Assembly (NCBI GenBank): GCA_036346375.1
Contig: CM070520.1
Location: 45,465,854 to 45,529,853, forward strand
DNA: 64,000 nucleotides
Direction of reading: 5' to 3'
Source: Guadua angustifolia
Lineage: Eukaryota > Streptophyta > Magnoliopsida > Poales > Poaceae
Position 1 is the stretch's first letter; each line of letters begins with the position of its first letter. This document shows positions 33,163 through 44,455 of the stretch, in pieces. Made by a program: the position numbers and the translations under genes. Below the pieces are notes generated by a model. It searched no databases, had not been told where the DNA came from, and saw only the letters and a list, made by a program, of their open reading frames with translations.

Positions 33163-35621
33163 ATGGAGCCAATAGGCCTGACGCACCGACTATTAGAAGA
33201 AATTAATTACAGATAACTTCTCTGAGGAGCGAAAAATTGTTCAAGGTGCTCATGGAAAGGTTTACAGAGTAAAGGCACATCTGATTTGTAACCAAATTTT
33301 ACATATTGTGAATAAATGCGATCAACACATAGTGTGGTGTGCCCAGAAATATACCTGCACTGCATGTTTTTGCCCATAATTGAAGAGTTGGGCAACCTTG
33401 CCTCATTTTTTTCTTTTTACACGAATGCCACACCTTTGGTTGTCGCACCATATTCCGTTGAAATAAAATGCGACTACAAAAAAGCAAAGCCTGACGCTTA
33501 CATTTTTCTACTTGTCGAACGCTATCAGTAGTAACACAAAATCAAGCTGTATTGAGTTCTGATAATAGATAATGAACAGGAGAGGATAAAAATGGAGAAG
33601 AGATTGCTGTAAAGATGCTTCATTATGTTGGGCCAGGACTTGACGATAAGCTATTCCAGAATGAGTTTGATAGCCTTAGGAAGCTTAATCATCAAAATAT
33701 TGTCTAGTTAATTGGCTACTGCTATGCAACACAACACAGGCATGTGGAGTACAAACGAAAAATATTTTTTGTTGAACATACATCCAGAGCGCTCTGCTTG
33801 GAGTATTTGCACAATGGGAGCCTTCAGAAGCATCTTTCTGGTATAATGGTGCTCCACTTCGACCCTCGGAGAGTGTTATTTACCATGTGAAGATGAATAG
33901 TTATCGATATTTGCATTACATAGATACTCTATTTGTGTCATTTCTGCAGATGAATGTGATGGACTTGACTGGCACACACGTTACAAAATTATCAAGGGGA
34001 CTTGTGAGGATTTAAAATACCTTCATAAGGGGCGCGAAAAACCTATTTACCATTTGGACTTAATGTTGGAAATCTAGGTATTATTTTAATTGCAAATTTG
34101 AATATTAAACATAATCCCAAAATAATCAAACACAACAGGCTAGACAGAAGATACCACATATTTCTGAAAAGTAGATCTAGAAATGTTGTGTACGAGATGA
34201 ACAGAGGGGAAATATGAAAATTCTTACGATGAGCTTGATGACGCAAAGGAAGCAGCGCAGAAACGACCGGCCGTAGAGGAAGTAGTCGACGTCGTGGATC
34301 GTGGAAGTAGTCGACGTCGTGGATCGTCCAATAGCTAGAGCACGAGCGGTCGCGCAGTTGCGCTGCCCAGAAACCTTATTGCCGCCCCCGTGCAGGTTCT
34401 CGCAGCGGCAACGGTTCGGAGATCCCGCTCTCCTTGCCTCGCGGTGCACGCCGAGAGGAAGGTCGGTGAAGAACAAGTGCAGCGCGAAGACACAACACAA
34501 GTCACAGTGTATGAACGCGAGCGCAATAGACAAAAAGTCCCATCTGTCTGGACGTCTCCAGATTTTATAGCCTCGCACCAGTAACGGTCAATAAATTGAC
34601 CGTTACAGCACCATTATACGCTAGTAACTGCAGGTCATTTCAAATGACTGTTTCAATTGAAACTGACGCCATGATTGCAATTGAAACTGACGCCATGATG
34701 GAGAGAAACCGAAAATTAAAAGGATTTAATACGTGCAAGTCACAAGTCACGCGAGAAAAACACGCGGAAATACGCGGTAATTCGCGAAATACGCGCGTGC
34801 GACTTTAGCCGTGCTCCACACCCTCCATATGCCTCATTACAAGGCATGGTGGGAGCTCTCCCTTTTAAATTGGCTTTCTCCTCTCTTAATTAGCAATATG
34901 GTACTAATTTTTTGTAGCTTTGGCATTAGAGATAAATGGGCCACATGGGCCTCATTTCTAACACTTAAAACTTGACAATATATAGCTGGATAAGAACATG
35001 GTGCCAAAACTTGCAGATTTTGGTTTGTCAATTCTCTTCAGTAATGACAAACCCGGATCACACAGAGCCCTATAGGAACATTGTAAGTATAATGCCTCGT
35101 GCGAGTGCTAGTCAACTAAAATGTGCTTACTACATATTCATTGTATCTGTTATGTTTATGATGCCATGCAGTGGATACCTGCAACTAGAGTACATAGAGA
35201 GAGGTTTAGTCTCAAAGAAGTTAGACATATTTAGCTTGGGTGTTGTAATGATAAAGATAATCTCAGGACCCAATGGCCGCTCCAAAAGCACCGAAATGCC
35301 TCCCGAAGAAGTTATTGATCTAGTGAGAAATGCTATTTCTCTTTATCAAGATCATTGGTTATTTTTAACAAATACTATGCTATGATTCACATTTGTATAG
35401 CAGTACCGTTCCTGCTTTAAATTCTGATTCCACAGGTACATGCAAACAGGAGGAACAGGTTGCAAGCAAAATGGAGTGGTTCCTCACTAGAGGCATATTG
35501 CCAACAAGTCATGGAATGCACGCAGATAGCATTGAGCTACATGGAGATTGACAGGCACAATAGGCCCAATATAGTGGATATCATCCAAAAACTGACAGAG
35601 ATGGAAACTGAAACTGGCGAG
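33163..35621 (+). pseudogene. Copy B: RLK/Pelle kinase domain, interrupted
   Basis: Five exons: 33163-33267 (DNFSEERKI, G-loop remnant GAHGKVYR), 33580-33840 (EEIAVKML with the VAIK Lys; NEFDSLRKLNHQNIV; CLEYLHNGSL), 33950-35082 split by a solo LTR (KYLHKG, HLDL in place of HRDLK, ADFGLS), 35172-35322 (LEYIERG, DIFSLGVVMIKI) and 35436-35621 (QAKWSGSSLEAYCQQVM, HNRPN). It resembles grass cysteine-rich-receptor-like kinases without their ectodomain. Defects: a frameshift in the first exon, TAG at 33705-33707, TAG after LDNI in exon 3, TAG near 35070, a degraded glycine loop, and Arg of HRD changed to Leu. Nonfunctional. Its last intron leads to an MSP exon that is missing. Confidence 0.87.
34064..34963. 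mobile_element. Solo LTR in kinase exon of copy B, 900 bp
   Basis: Begins TGTTGGAAATC and ends TTTCTAACA, with a perfect 5-bp target repeat cttaa (34059-34063 and 34964-34968). It splits the kinase catalytic loop directly after HLDL. The host frame continues in register on the other side (next codons LDNI). A 23-bp tandem duplication (agtagtcgacgtcgtggatc) lies near 34276-34325. No protein is encoded. Confidence 0.93.
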
Positions 35622-36173
35622 GTAATCAAAATCATTATTGGCGCATTTGGTTTTTATTATTTTCCAGTGAAAAGTTCCTTTGCAATGGTGTAGAATGGAA
35701 TTTCCATTTAGTAAATCAGTTTGCTACATCAGTCAATAATGAGGTGCTCCCTCTATTTCACAATATTTATCAAACTTATTTGGAATTTTTGTTTCACAAT
35801 ATTTATCCATCAAAGAAATAAGAGCGTGGTAATAAGTGTCATAGATAGTTGCCTATAACATTTGGAGGGACAATGTCCAGAGGAGGCGTTCAACACCATT
35901 ACGACCATGTTTTCGGCTAGAAAGGCTGGCGAGTTGAACTTTGAAGACAGGTGGCTTTCAACACCATTACGACCTTGTTTTGGGCTAGAAAAGCTGGAAT
36001 GCTGAACTTTAAAGACGGGTGGTGAGGCCTAGTTGCACTTGCTTAGCGGGGAAGTAACTGTTTTTTTTCACTCTGCTTGGGTGTTTTGGGTCCTTTGTTG
36101 TCTAGGTGCGTAGCTCTTTGTAGCCTACGGTGATCTTGGTCGTTTCATGGTTTGTGGTGCTTGTAGGTGTTAG

Positions 36174-36252
36174 CAGGGGCGGACCCAACGGTGGCTCAAG
36201 TGGGGCTGACGCACTTCTTATTGCCGGTGACACCATCAGAGAATACTCTAGC
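36174..36252. mobile_element. hAT-like left end in copy B
   Basis: caggggcggacccaacggtgg follows gtgttag, the first seven bases of the would-be MSP exon (acceptor at 36166). It is the same position and orientation as the fragment in copy D. It is truncated at 36252 by a copia LTR. Confidence 0.65.
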
Positions 36253-36787
36253 TGTTGAAAATCAATCACAAAAGTATCAAACACACAGAGACGCATAATT
36301 TTATGTGGAAAACCCTTGCGGGAAAAAACCACGAGCGCCAATCGGCAATCTTCACTATTTGGAAATTAAGTACAACTGTTAGGGTTTACAAATGAGGCGC
36401 GCCCTCTATTTTGCATACAAGGGGTATTTATAGATGGAAGAAATTACTCGAGTCTAAACGGGCTATACTGAACATACGGGCCAAAGGCGTCCCTAAAGCC
36501 TAAAGAGAAATTCGGATCAAAACCCAACAAACTCCACCTTGAAACGAATTCCCTCTTGTAGCAAAAGAATCATCACTGAACTCCCTTAAATAATAAATAT
36601 CACCGGCGCCAAAAGTCTCTAGGACTCAAACTGTAACTCCAACTAAGCTTGAGCATAGCTCAAACTTAGTGGTAGGAATTGACTTTGACATCATATCAGC
36701 GAGATTATCATGAGTACTTATCTTGGATATTTTGATGTCACCTTGAGTAATAACATCTCGAATGTAATGATACCTCACATCAATGTG
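36253..36787 (-). mobile_element. Ty1/copia 3' end: LTR, PPT and RNase H tail
   Basis: The LTR (36253-36529, 277 bp) has TGTTG...CAACA ends. On the minus strand a polypurine tract aaggtggagtt directly precedes the LTR. Upstream of it (36787-36600) the minus strand encodes the copia RNase H end: HIDVRYHYIRDVI, GDIKISKI, NLADMMSKSIP, then a stop. The rest of pol is cut off at 36787 by the CACTA-2 left terminus and does not resume at its right end. Confidence 0.88.
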
Positions 36788-36809
36788 CACTACTACACAA
36801 CAGACAATC

Positions 36810-37160
36810 CTTGCCGCCTTATCACTGCCGGTTAGGATAGAGCCGTCAGTGATAGAATATCACTGTCGGTTCGTAAGATCGGCTGTGCGGGAAACGTATC
36901 ATTGCCGGTTTGGCTAACCAACTGGCAGTGATAATAGACTATCACTGCCGGTTTGTACCCAAAACCGGTAGTGAAATATCACTGCCAGTTCTATTTATAA
37001 CCGGCAGTGATATCAGAACTTTTTCACGGTTTAAATCTTTAACCGACAGTGATATGTATTTTCCCGCACATCCGAATTTTTTCACGTAATGTGACCTTAT
37101 CATCGCCGGTCAAGCGCAGAGCGGCAAAGGATAAGTTATTTATATAGTTGGCCCTCACCG
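36810..37160. promoter_or_regulatory. CACTA-2 left subterminal repeats and gene 1 promoter
   Basis: At least six copies of a tatcactgccggtt-like motif alternate in orientation. They are followed by ttatttatatagttgg near 37140, a TATA-like start region for gene 1. The leader gagcaaaacagagaggagctc is also found downstream of the CACTA-3 TATA box (52510-52545). Subterminal motifs are the usual sites for TNPA-type binding. Confidence 0.7.
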
Positions 37161-38114
37161 GTTTTTTCGTACGAGCAAAACAGAGAGGAGCTCTGTTTGC
37201 TCGGTTGTTATTTTCTTGGCAAGGTGCTGCCAAAAAATTGTGTTAATATTTTTGTCATATTTCTCTTCAAGGCAACTTCTTCTCTCGATCGAAATGAACA
37301 AAGAGGAGCCTGCTTTTGCTCAGTAGTTATTATCTTAGCGAGTTGTTGTTGAAAAATTGTATTAAAATTTGTCTCATATTTCTCTTCGAGGTTAATTCTT
37401 GACTTGATCTATGTTATATTTATAGTAAAATTTTACTTTATAGATTGCTCTAAATGTTGATAATTGCCGATTGTATGGTGTGAACATTTTAGGTCGGTAG
37501 TGCTCAAATTAAGATATAGGTAAATTATTGAATAAATTATAATTGTTATCCATGTTAGTGATGTAGTGGATTTTGAAGTAATGAAAATTTCTAAATGGAC
37601 AATTATGCATAACTGTAATTCTTTTAAATAATGAAAAATTGTTATATGGATATTTAAATAGTAAAAATTGCTAGATGAATTATAAATAGTGAGAATTGCT
37701 AGTTGAATATTTAAATAATAAAAATGGTAGATGGATTTTCCAATAATGAAAGTTGCAAGTTACATAATTATTTAGAAATATATCCTTATATTCAATTATA
37801 TGCTTGTTTGATGTATATTAATTTAATTTAATAATGCTACATAACAAAATGAAATGAATAAATCTTGTAAATAAATAAAAATGCTAGATGGATATTTAAA
37901 TAGTGAAAAAGGTTTGATGTATCTTAATATAGGCAAAATTGCTAGATGTATTTGTAAATCTAATCATTTACAATCATATTGTTATTTGCGATTATGTGCT
38001 TATAATGTGTTTAACGTTTTAATTAATTAGCACTTGCATGACTAATGTAAAGAATAAATTATTTTGGTATGTTTATTGATATACTGAAATGTAGTTCGAT
38101 ATAATTAACTGTAG
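37161..38114 (+). other. CACTA-2 5' leader/intron
   Basis: AT-rich non-coding sequence lies between the leader and the gene 1 ATG. The ATG immediately follows an acceptor-like ttaactgtag, as in CACTA-3 (aatatttgtag at 53702), which supports a spliced 5' leader. Confidence 0.55.
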
Positions 38115-41100
38115 ATGGACCGAAGGAGGATGTATGACACGGACCGTCACGGTCCAGAGTTCTTTAATGGTGTGACTTATTTTCTAAATACGGCTGCGGC
38201 ATACAAGTCGAAGAATCTGGCGGACTATATGTATTGTCCATGCGTTGATTGCAAAAATGAGAAGTTGTTTTCTAACATAGAGTCGATACATGCACACTTG
38301 CTTCGAAGGGGTTTCAAGGCTGGCTATACCTGTTGGACCGAGCACAGTGAAGATGATATTGTACATGAAGGGCAACACATTGATGAAGATGACAGAGACA
38401 ACGATATGACGTCAGTGGAAGATGCGTTCGTTGATGGCCACGAAGATGATCTATATCAAATGTTGCATGATGGGGAGGGGGACTTCACGAGCGAAAGGGA
38501 GTTTCAAAAGTTCCAGTGTATGGTAGAGGACTCTACAACGCTATTGTACCAGGGCTGCAACGAGGAGCACAAAAAGCTACATACCATGTTTTCACTACTA
38601 GGGTTGAAGGCAAGCAATGGTTGGTCCGATAAGAGCTTTACTGAGCTGTTATGTCTCTTGGGGGACTTGCTTCCAGAGGGTAACGTGTTGCCTGCAACTA
38701 CGTACCAGGCTAAGCAAGTTGTCTGCCCGTTGGGACTAGAAGTACAAAGAATACACGCATATCCAAACGATTGCATATTGTATCGCAATGAGTTTGCAGA
38801 CATGGATGCCTGTGTTGTTTGCAAAGCAAAGCGGTATAAGGGCAATGATGATGATATCGAGTACGATGATGTCGGAGTGAAGCGTAAGAAGAAGAGGTGT
38901 CCCCGTAAGGTGGTGTGGTGTTTCCCTATAATCCCCCATCTGAAATGATTGTTTACGAACAAAAGGCATACCCAATTGCTACGATGGCACGCTGAAGAGC
39001 GTAAGAAGGATGGAATGCTCAGACACCCTGCTGATTCTGTGCAATGGAGGATTATCGATAGAAAATATAAGAAGCACTTTGCATATGATGTGAGGAATAT
39101 AAGGTTTGGGTTGAGTACAGATGGGATGAATCCTTTTGGCAACATGAGTAGTCGTCATAGCACTTGGCCGATGACTTTATGCATCTACAACCTTCCTCCT
39201 TGGCTTTGCATAAAGCGAAAGTACATTATGATGCCACTACTGAACCAAGGGCCTAGGCAATCTGGCAATGATATCGATGTGTACCTCAAACCATTGGTTG
39301 AAGATCTTCTAATATTGTAGAACGATGGTGTACGGTATGGGATGAGTATAAAAGAGAAAACTTTATCCCTGTGCATTATTGTTCGTAACCATTAATGATT
39401 ATCCTCGCTCTTGGCAACTGTCGGGCCGGACAACAAAAGGCTTCAACGAATGCGTCTAGTACTTGGATGATACAACTAGCCGGTGCCTGAAGAACTGCCG
39501 AAAAATGGCTTACATGCGGCATCGTAGGTTCCTCTGCAAGGATCACCCATACTGCAATAATAAGAGAGCTTTTGATGGGACAAAGGAGACTGGCTTAGCT
39601 CCGAAGAATCACACTGGGAAATAGATATTTGCCGCCGTAAAGGATCTTACAATTATTCACGGAAAGGGAGCCGGCAGTACATCTATTCCGAATTCCCGGG
39701 ATAAGGCTCTTTTGTGGAAAAAGAAATCAGTATTTTGGATCCCACCATATTGGCATCACCTAGAAGTTTGACACGCAATCGACATCATGCACATAGAGAA
39801 GAACATGTGTGATAGCTTGCTTGGTATCTTACTGAACATACTTGGCAAAACGAAAGATACACTCCAAGCACGGATGGACCTCAAAGATATGAAACTCAGG
39901 AAGGATCGAGCTGCATCACGAAGAAATGGATACAGGTAAAAAGTACCTTCCCACGGCCTGCTACACTCTGAGCAAGAAAGAGAAAATTAGAATTTGCGAA
40001 TGCTTGCATGGAGTCAAAGTTCCGTCTGGTTACTCTGCTAACATAAAGAGACTAGTCTCAATGAAAGACTTAAAATTAATGGGTATGAAGTCTCACGATT
40101 GCCACGTGATGATGACACAGATGCTTCCAATTGCAATTAGGGGTGTTCTGCTAGAGAAAGTCCGAGACCCAATTATCAAGTTGTGTTCATTCTTCAGCGC
40201 GATTTCACAGAAGGCTATCGATCCATTAAAACTAGATAAGCTGCAGGAAGACGTGGTCCACACTCTGTGCAGGCTTGAGATGTGTTTCCCTTCATCTTTT
40301 TTTGATATTATGGTCCATCTCATTGTTCACATTGTGAAAGAGATACGGATTCTTGATCCCGTATTTCTACATCAGATGTACCCTTTTGAGAGATTCATGG
40401 AGGTAATAAAGAAATATGTTCATAATCAAAATCGTCCGGAAGGCTGCATTGCCGATGGCTGGGGAACCGAGGAGGTCATTGAGTTCTGCGTTGATTATAT
40501 GGATCTCAAACCAATTGGTGTGCCTGTATCTCGGCATGAGGGAAAGATACAGGGGAAAGGGACACTAGGCGAGAAATTACTACGTACTAGCAATCTAGCT
40601 TCATTTACACAAGCACATTTCACAGTTTTGGGACAATCAATTGTGGTGGCCCCGTATGTCAACATGCACAAGAACATGCTATCCAGAACAAACCCAGGGA
40701 GGTCAGAGGTTTGGCTTACGAGAGAGCACAGAGATAACTTCGGCGATTGGTTGCGTAGACACATGATGCATACAGAGACAGACTACACTCAGTTGAAAGT
40801 GTTGGCTCAGGGACCGTCAACTACAATTCGGATATTCCAAGAATACGACATAAATGGTTTTACATTTTATATAAGAGCTCAAGATAAAAAGAGCACCAAT
40901 CAAAACAGCGGTATCCGTATAGATGCCTATAACAGCAATGGAAATAGGCAAACCTACTATGGATTCATAGAAGAGATTTAGGAGCTTGACTATGGACCTT
41001 TGAAGGTCCCTCTCTTTCGGTGCCAATGGGTCAGACTTCCGGGGGGCGTGAATATCGACAAGTATGGTATCACTACCGTGGACCTCAAACTCGTCGGATA

Positions 41101-41359
41101 TAGAGAAGAACCATTCGTATTTGCTAATTCTGTTACACAAATCTTTTTTGTAACTGACCCGGTTAACAAGGAGCACCACGTGGTTATTCAAGGAAAAAGA
41201 AGGATTGTCGGAGTTGAGAATGTTATCGATGAGGAAGAGTACAACCAATTCGATGAGCTTCCCCTTTTCGAAGAGGACGTTGACCTAAGTATCATGGAAG
41301 AGAGTGACAAAGCTACATACATACGCCGTGATCATAATGAAGGTCGAATCGTAGCATAG
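38115..41359 (+). pseudogene. CACTA-2 TNP2-like transposase, stop-interrupted
   Basis: The start MDRRRMYDTDRHG opens the transposase-associated domain with CPCVDCKNEK. The domain zinc cluster (CILYRNEFADMDACVVC) and the TNP2 region (NIRFGLSTDGMNPFG, RKYIMMPLL, LKPLVEDLL) follow. The DUF4218-type region (SHDCHVMMTQML, YPFERFMEVIKKYV) and DUF4216-type end (KSTNQNSGI, VKHxx replaced by VDLKLVGYREEPF, RDHNEGRIVA) complete it. In-frame stops lie at 38946-38948 (where relatives have Cys), at 39318-39320 (Trp position) and at 40979-40981 (TGG to TAG in EEIxELDYG). The 39320-39925 part is frameshifted. It is otherwise close to CACTA-3. Confidence 0.93.
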
Positions 41360-41759
41360 TTGTAGTAATGAAATGTATGCTTTCTTTTGTACGAACGACA
41401 TGTTTATTTTCTCATATATAACAATTAATGTAATATATGCAATAATGGAAATTGAGGTTATGCTTTCTTTTGATCAAATTTAAAGTTTCACTTAATTGGT
41501 TGGAGACTAGCTTATGACTGCATTTGGATTTTTGTGAATTTGACTACATTTGAATTTGTGTGAATTTGAATGCATTTGTGTTCATTTTTCAAGCATTATT
41601 TGATTTTTGAAATATTAAAACTATTAAAACAGTTAGCAATCTGATTTTTATAATTTTAGAACTTGATACAAATTTGGGGAAATATTTAAATAAAATATTA
41701 GATGTCCTACAGTATACCTCCACAATTTTCAGAAAATTTGGAGACTAGCTTATCACTAT

Positions 41760-42050
41760 CGGTTTCTAGTATCAATCGGCAGTGATAAGCACTATCACTA
41801 CCGGGTAGTTATCTCCCTGACAGTGATATTCCACTATCACTGTCGGGGAGACCTCTACCCGGCAGTGATATTCCACTATCACTGCCGGTTGGACGTCCAC
41901 CCGGCAGTGATATTATAGTATTACTACCAGTTTGTATTGTGAGCCGACAGTGATAACTTATATCACTACCGGCTCTACATATGGACCAGCAGTGATAAGA
42001 TATCACTGCTGGTTGTTTTGATGACCCGGCAGTGATAGTGTACCCCCTTT
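41760..42050. promoter_or_regulatory. CACTA-2 internal motif cluster before gene 2
   Basis: About ten copies of the subterminal motif (for example ttatcactgccggttgg and cccggcagtgatatt) are packed in alternating orientation, about 5 kb inside the left end. A ccctttaaattc TATA-like box and GC-rich leader follow. The same cluster occurs at 57480-57735 in CACTA-3, so it is a family trait. Confidence 0.75.
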
Positions 42051-43199
42051 AAATTCAAAGGTCGCGCCGTCTTCTCATTTACCCTAACCTAGCCCTCTTA
42101 GTTGCAGCGCCGTCACCAAAGGCCATCCCCGCCGCTCACCTTGTGCCTCTGTCACCTCCCGTCGGACCGACGCCATCGCCTCGCCTTGGAGCTTGTCACC
42201 GTCGCCTCGGACCGCCTCCTCGCCTCGGAGCTTCCCAGCCGTCACCTCGGACCTTCCCCGCCGTCGCCTCGAAGCTTCCCCGCCGCCACCTCCCCATCGT
42301 CGCCTTCACCTCCCCGCCGTCGCGTCAACCTCCCTGCCGTGGTACACCTCTTGCGAACTTCGTTTATGATAGAGACCCGAATGTTGCTTGATGTCCGAAT
42401 GTTGGTTGATGTGGATGTAATCCAGTGATGATGCTTGTGGGATGTAATCCCATGATGCTTGATGTGAATGTGTAGATGAATGTTAAGGGGCATGCCAATT
42501 CGTTTGGCTTGGGGACCTAGCATGTGGGTATAGTGTTCAGTGAGGATTTTGGGATTGAAATAGACAATTTGTGACAACAAATGTTGATAGCCTGCTATAT
42601 CTTGTTACTTCTTTTTTAGCTTAATTGATTATCCTATTGTATATGCTTATTCAGTCAATTTAGTACTTCCTGTTTAATGGAGAAAACTTAGATCATATTC
42701 AGTCAATGTAGTGCTTGCTGTTCTGTCTTATGTTCATGCCTGTTTAAGTGATTCACTGTTTTATGCATATATTATTCAATTGAGTAGATTTGTTATTAAT
42801 CTGTCAACAAGTAAATCAATAACTAAGGTAAGGTTGTCACAAATTAGTCTATTACTCATCCCTTATGGTGAGGAGGGCCTTTGGGCAACCCGACATCTGA
42901 GAACACTCAAAATAAACAAGTTGAGCTTTATGCTAGTTGCCTTGTTTATGTTTATGCCCTTGTTTATATCACGGATACTGCGTTCATTCTATATGATGCA
43001 ATCTGTTATTATGAATCAGTATGGAATCATGTGTTGTTTTGATCATTTTGCTCTATGGTTATTTATATTGCTTGGAATAATTGTCATGATAAAATTGTTG
43101 ATACCGCAATATTTACAACAATCCTCGCTCGCCTCAGGCCGCCGCCACCTCACTGCAGCCAGAAGTAAACTTCAATTTGGTGCTTTGTATATGTTCTTA

Positions 43200-43660
43200 A
43201 AAGATGTATACATGTTTTTTAAATATTTGTTTTGTAAAGAGAAGTGTATGTGTATTATTTTTATATGTGTGACCTTGAAAGATGTATGTGTATAAAAAAT
43301 ATATATGTGATCTTGAAAGATGTATGTGTATAAAGATCAAAAAATATATGTGTAACTTTTGGTAAATCTCCTATGTATGTGTATATATCCTGTATGTGTA
43401 CATGTTCTTGAAATATGTACCTTTTGGTAAATCTCCTATGTATGTGTATATATCTTGTGTATGTGTACATGTTCTTGAAATATGTACTTTTAGTAAATCT
43501 CCTATGTATGTGTATATATCCTGTGTATGTGTATGTGTACATGTTCTTGAAATATGTACTTTTGGTAAATCTCCTATATATGTGTATATATCCTGTGTAT
43601 GTGTATGTGTACATGTTCTTGAAATATGTATATGTGTCATTCAAATATTTGTATGTGTAT
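43200..43660. repeat. ~65-75 bp minisatellite, TATGTG-rich
   Basis: Four units contain ggtaaatctcctatgtatg, then gtgtatatatcctg and gtacatgttcttgaaatatg, with starts near 43362, 43430, 43492 and 43565. They produce spurious open frames on both strands. Confidence 0.9.
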
Positions 43661-44455
43661 TACATCTTTAGTCGATTTAGATGATTACGCCTTTAGTCGT
43701 ATTTAGAGGATTACGTCTTACATATTTGATGATTGAACATGTAAGTAAAAATTATAAAGCGTTATGGATCAATTTCAATTAAGATACCAACCTTTAGTGT
43801 AGCCAACTGCTACAAACCACACAAGCTATGGAATACTCCCTCGAATCACAAATAGTTGTCATTTTGAATATAGCTGTCGTCAAACTTTCGAAATTTTGAC
43901 CATCAATATCTTCTAAATATTTAAATTGGATAAATAAAAATCATATGTGTAGATTTATCTTTAAAAGTACTTTCATCATATGTGTTTAGTCATTTGATTG
44001 ATTGCACTAGTATACATCTTTTATGCAGCTTGAAAATCATATGTGTAGATTTATCTTGAAAATCATATGTGTAGATTTAGACTATGTTTGAGTATTGGTT
44101 ATCTATTTGCCAATTTGCTCTATGGTTAGTCAAACATGATAATTGTACAAAAGTAAGATACATGGCTGAACATGTTTCTGAAAAAAAAGAGAAGATGCTT
44201 GTGCAATTCTCTCTTTGCCCAATATATGTTAAATAATCAATTTCTTATATGCTAATATTCTAGCGTAGTTAAACACAACATACTACAAAGTTATAATTTT
44301 CTATTAATCACCATATTTGCTAGTGTAATGAAAACATGGAGATTTATATCGCAGTCTCGAAAACAACTGTAAAAAACACTATCATGTATCTATGCCATCG
44401 TTTGAATTCATAAGTATGTGTATGTGTGTTAATTTGAAATTTCTGATTGCTAGGA

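Larger units (their letters stand above)
41360..44455 (+). other. CACTA-2 intergenic region and gene 2 leader
   Basis: After the transposase comes AT-rich 3' sequence (to 41750), the internal motif cluster (41760-42050), a GC-rich leader (42060-42350) and a long AT-rich stretch with a TATGTG-rich minisatellite (43200-43660). The open frames in 42100-42400 and 43260-43690 are composition artefacts. Confidence 0.6.

Noticed and set aside
43261..43684. Repetitive open frames (TYTGYIHIYRRFTK-like and MYMFLK-like)
   Set aside because: They are translations of a TATGTG-rich minisatellite on both strands, not proteins.
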